In this document: in pieces, positions 51,640 through 53,292 of the stretch | Position numbering within the stretch: the stretch's first letter is position 1 | How the letters are laid out: each line of letters opens with the position of its first letter | Assembly (NCBI RefSeq): GCF_016863095.1 | Contig: NZ_BOOF01000063.1 | Location: 1-53,292, forward strand | Source of the DNA: Microbispora siamensis | Lineage (GTDB): Bacteria; Actinomycetota; Actinomycetes; Streptosporangiales; Streptosporangiaceae | DNA length: 53,292 bases | Reading direction: 5' to 3' | Notes under the pieces: model-generated | What the model was told of the DNA's origin: nothing | Database searches by the model: none | What the model saw: only the letters and a program-made list of their open reading frames with translations | Position numbers and translations under genes: made by a program

Positions 51640-53292
51640 GTGCGTCGGAGTCGGTTCGGCATGGGCAAGATCGGTCCGGCGCGGTGGCTTCTTCGCGTCA
51701 CGACGCTTGTCATAGTGGCGCTTCTACCTGGAACGTTACAAATTCCTGCCTTTCCCGTGGCGGAGTCTGTGCCACTCGTGACGCTGAACCTGCCAAACGT
51801 CACGGCCGGCTCGACAGGCGCCCCGCCGGTTCAGCAGGCGGGCTCGGCGCAAGAATTGCCGCATTTGGTCGACACATCGGCCACTGAACCGAGAAATCCG
51901 GCGGTGCCGGGCCCGCGTCCGAGCGACGACGGCAGGCGTCCGGAAGGTGGGCTGCCCCTTGAGAAGCGCCACACATCGACTGATGAGCCGGCCGAGGGTG
52001 GCCTGAAGTCTCCTCCGCCTTTGCCTGCAGAAATCATGGATGCAAAGCCCGAGAAGCTAACGGGTCCTCCGGAAGTTGCGCGGGCTCAAGGGTTGTCGCT
52101 GAGGAATGTAGGTCGTGCCAAGGGTGCTTCCACGTCGTCCGCACTTGGCATTCGGAAGGGGTCTACCGGGAGAACAGTCGGCTTCACGAGCCTGACGTCC
52201 GCCACGGCGGGAGACGCCGTTCCTGCGGTGTCATCTTTGTCGGCATTGGGCACCCAGAGCACGGGCGTGTGGACGCTGTCGTCGCTGACGCCGTACTTCC
52301 AGGCCAAAATCACCGACCCGCTGTACCGCTCGTCCTACCTGGGCTATGAGGTTGAGCACGATCCGTCGGTGCCGGCCCAGGGCTCGGGTCTCATCTCCTC
52401 AGGGACGGGGACGACCTCGGCGTCGTCAGGGTCGTCAACCTCCGTCAGGGTGCCGTCGGGGAAGTTGACCGATGGGTGGCTGGTGCGGTGGCGGGTGCGC
52501 GGTGTGACGACGACCGGCGTGGAGGGGCCGTGGTCGGAGTGGCAGTCGGCGAGGATCGATGTTTCGAAGCCTGCGGTGTCGGAGTTGTCGGCGCGGGGCA
52601 CTCAGGGCGCGGACGGTTGGACGCTGTCGTCCTTAACACCGTACTTCCGCGCAAAGATCACCGATCCAGTCTTTCGCAACTCCTACCTCGGTGCGGAAGT
52701 TGAGCACGACCCGTCGGTGCCGGCCCAGGGCTCGGGTCTGATCTGGTCGGGGACGGGCACTACGGCGACCAACCCAGATTCGCCGTATGCGTCTGTGTCG
52801 GTGCCGTCGGGGAAGTTGACCGATGGCTGGCTGGTGCGCTGGCGGGTCCGCGGTGTGACGACGACCGGCGTGAATGGGCCGTGGTCGGACTGGCAGACCT
52901 CCAAGGTCGACATCACCAAGCCCGTGGTGTCGGCGGTGTCGGCGACGCCAGCAACGCAAAGTGCCGGTTTGTGGACGCTGGCGTCGTTGCAGCCGACTTT
53001 CCGGGCGACAATCACCAACGATCTGATGCTCCAGGGCTCGACCATTCAAGGCTCGTATCTGGGCGCGGAGGTCGAGCATGATCCGTCGGTGCCGGAGCAG
53101 GGTTCGGGTCTGATCTGGTCGGGCACGGGCACGACCGCGACGAACATCAATGCGTCAACTGCGTCGGTGTCAGTGCCGTCGGGGAAGCTGACCGATGGCT
53201 GGCTGGTGCGCTGGCGAGTCCGCGGCGTGTACGCGAACGGTGTGACCGGGCCATGGTCGGACTGGCAGACCTCGAAAGTCGACATCACCAAA
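51640..53292 (+). CDS. Secreted tandem-repeat protein, N-terminal part (runs off window)
   Basis: A frame open to the last base gives 551 residues with no stop. The GTG at 51640 has GGAGGT upstream; the N-terminus MRRSRFGMGKIGPARW is followed by a signal helix (LLRVTTLVIVALLPGTL). A Pro/Gly/Ser-rich segment (about 40-195) precedes at least three repeats of 116-118 residues, each with WTL.SL.P.F.A.ITD, YLG.EVEHDPSVP.QGSGLI, SVPSGKLTDGWLVRWRVRGV and GPWS.WQ. Such FN3-like repeats occur at the front of large actinobacterial wall-associated or RHS/DNRLRE proteins, whose C-termini can be toxins; the C-terminus is not in this window. A CRP-type site lies upstream. Confidence 0.8.
   Translation, partial: MRRSRFGMGKIGPARWLLRVTTLVIVALLPGTLQIPAFPVAESVPLVTLNLPNVTAGSTGAPPVQQAGSAQELPHLVDTSATEPRNPAVPGPRPSDDGRRPEGGLPLEKRHTSTDEPAEGGLKSPPPLPAEIMDAKPEKLTGPPEVARAQGLSLRNVGRAKGASTSSALGIRKGSTGRTVGFTSLTSATAGDAVPAVSSLSALGTQSTGVWTLSSLTPYFQAKITDPLYRSSYLGYEVEHDPSVPAQGSGLISSGTGTTSASSGSSTSVRVPSGKLTDGWLVRWRVRGVTTTGVEGPWSEWQSARIDVSKPAVSELSARGTQGADGWTLSSLTPYFRAKITDPVFRNSYLGAEVEHDPSVPAQGSGLIWSGTGTTATNPDSPYASVSVPSGKLTDGWLVRWRVRGVTTTGVNGPWSDWQTSKVDITKPVVSAVSATPATQSAGLWTLASLQPTFRATITNDLMLQGSTIQGSYLGAEVEHDPSVPEQGSGLIWSGTGTTATNINASTASVSVPSGKLTDGWLVRWRVRGVYANGVTGPWSDWQTSKVDITK
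52270..53292 (+). repeat. Tandem coding repeats of about 350 bp
   Basis: Equivalent tgg codons of the WTL motif fall at 52270, 52618 and 52972, giving periods of 348 and 354 bp. Long near-identical DNA stretches recur around the VEHDPSVP and SGKLTDGW segments, which points to recent duplication. The array continues beyond the window. Confidence 0.85.

Noticed and set aside
51200..51640. Right att site identical to the 40190-40224 junction
   Set aside because: Only 6-7 bp matches such as gcatat were found, which are expected by chance. I could not assign a core.

Overview
The window is chromosomal DNA of a high-GC actinomycete. The gene set and order suit Streptosporangiales (Streptosporangium/Nonomuraea/Microbispora-like): Lsr2, RDD and NlpC/P60 proteins, a tilS-hpt-ftsH-folEPBK cluster next to panC/nad/coaX/lysS, pentapeptide-repeat and P450 genes, GTG/TTG starts, and c-di-AMP and SAM-IV riboswitches. 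The genus is an inference from gene content.

Region 1 (1-6000): lsr2 preceded by a tiny membrane protein, about 1 kb with no recognisable gene, an RDD membrane protein with a long Gly/Tyr/Gln repeat tail, an ArgA-type N-acetyltransferase, a c-di-AMP (ydaO-type) riboswitch followed by a secreted NlpC/P60 endopeptidase, and a single-domain LuxR-type protein.

Region 2 (6000-15400): an MDR oxidoreductase, then a minus-strand cofactor and translation block: class I lysS, coaX, a NadB-NadC fusion and a TetR regulator divergent from a methyltransferase, then panC and its DUF2520 partner. Region 3 (15400-22300): a MidA/NDUFAF7-type methyltransferase, a P450, a pentapeptide-repeat protein, a SAM-IV riboswitch with a class V aminotransferase, a HigA-type antitoxin next to an internally deleted HigB-type toxin, and a stand-alone nuoD.

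Region 4 (22300-40200): DUF3180, folK, folB, a SnoaL-like gene, folP, folE, ftsH, hpt, tilS, a zinc metalloprotease and a D-Ala-D-Ala carboxypeptidase, forming the conserved folate/FtsH/cell-wall cluster. It is interrupted between ftsH and hpt by a TnpB-only element whose TnpB lacks the RuvC-I segment. Then come ppa, a second NlpC/P60 protein, an ECF sigma factor fused to a zinc-finger and membrane segment, a saccharopine-dehydrogenase-like protein, a lipoprotein and an ABC-F ATPase.

Region 5 (about 40200-51400) is an integrated element of actinomycete integrative-conjugative (AICE) type. It has a large serine integrase abutting the ABC-F start, a RepSA-like HUH initiator, a zinc-ribbon mini-protein, a TraB/FtsK DNA pump, a replication/excision-activator-like protein whose only well-placed start codon is AUC, and a GntR/HutC repressor divergent from it across a 7-bp inverted repeat. 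It continues with a translationally coupled methyltransferase/hypothetical/DUF397-like trio and, at the far end, a low-GC OLD-family ATPase-TOPRIM nuclease that looks like defence cargo. The exact att sites could not be fixed.

Region 6 (51400-end): a textbook CRP-type palindrome and the 5' part of a secreted protein with about 116-residue tandem repeats, running off the window.
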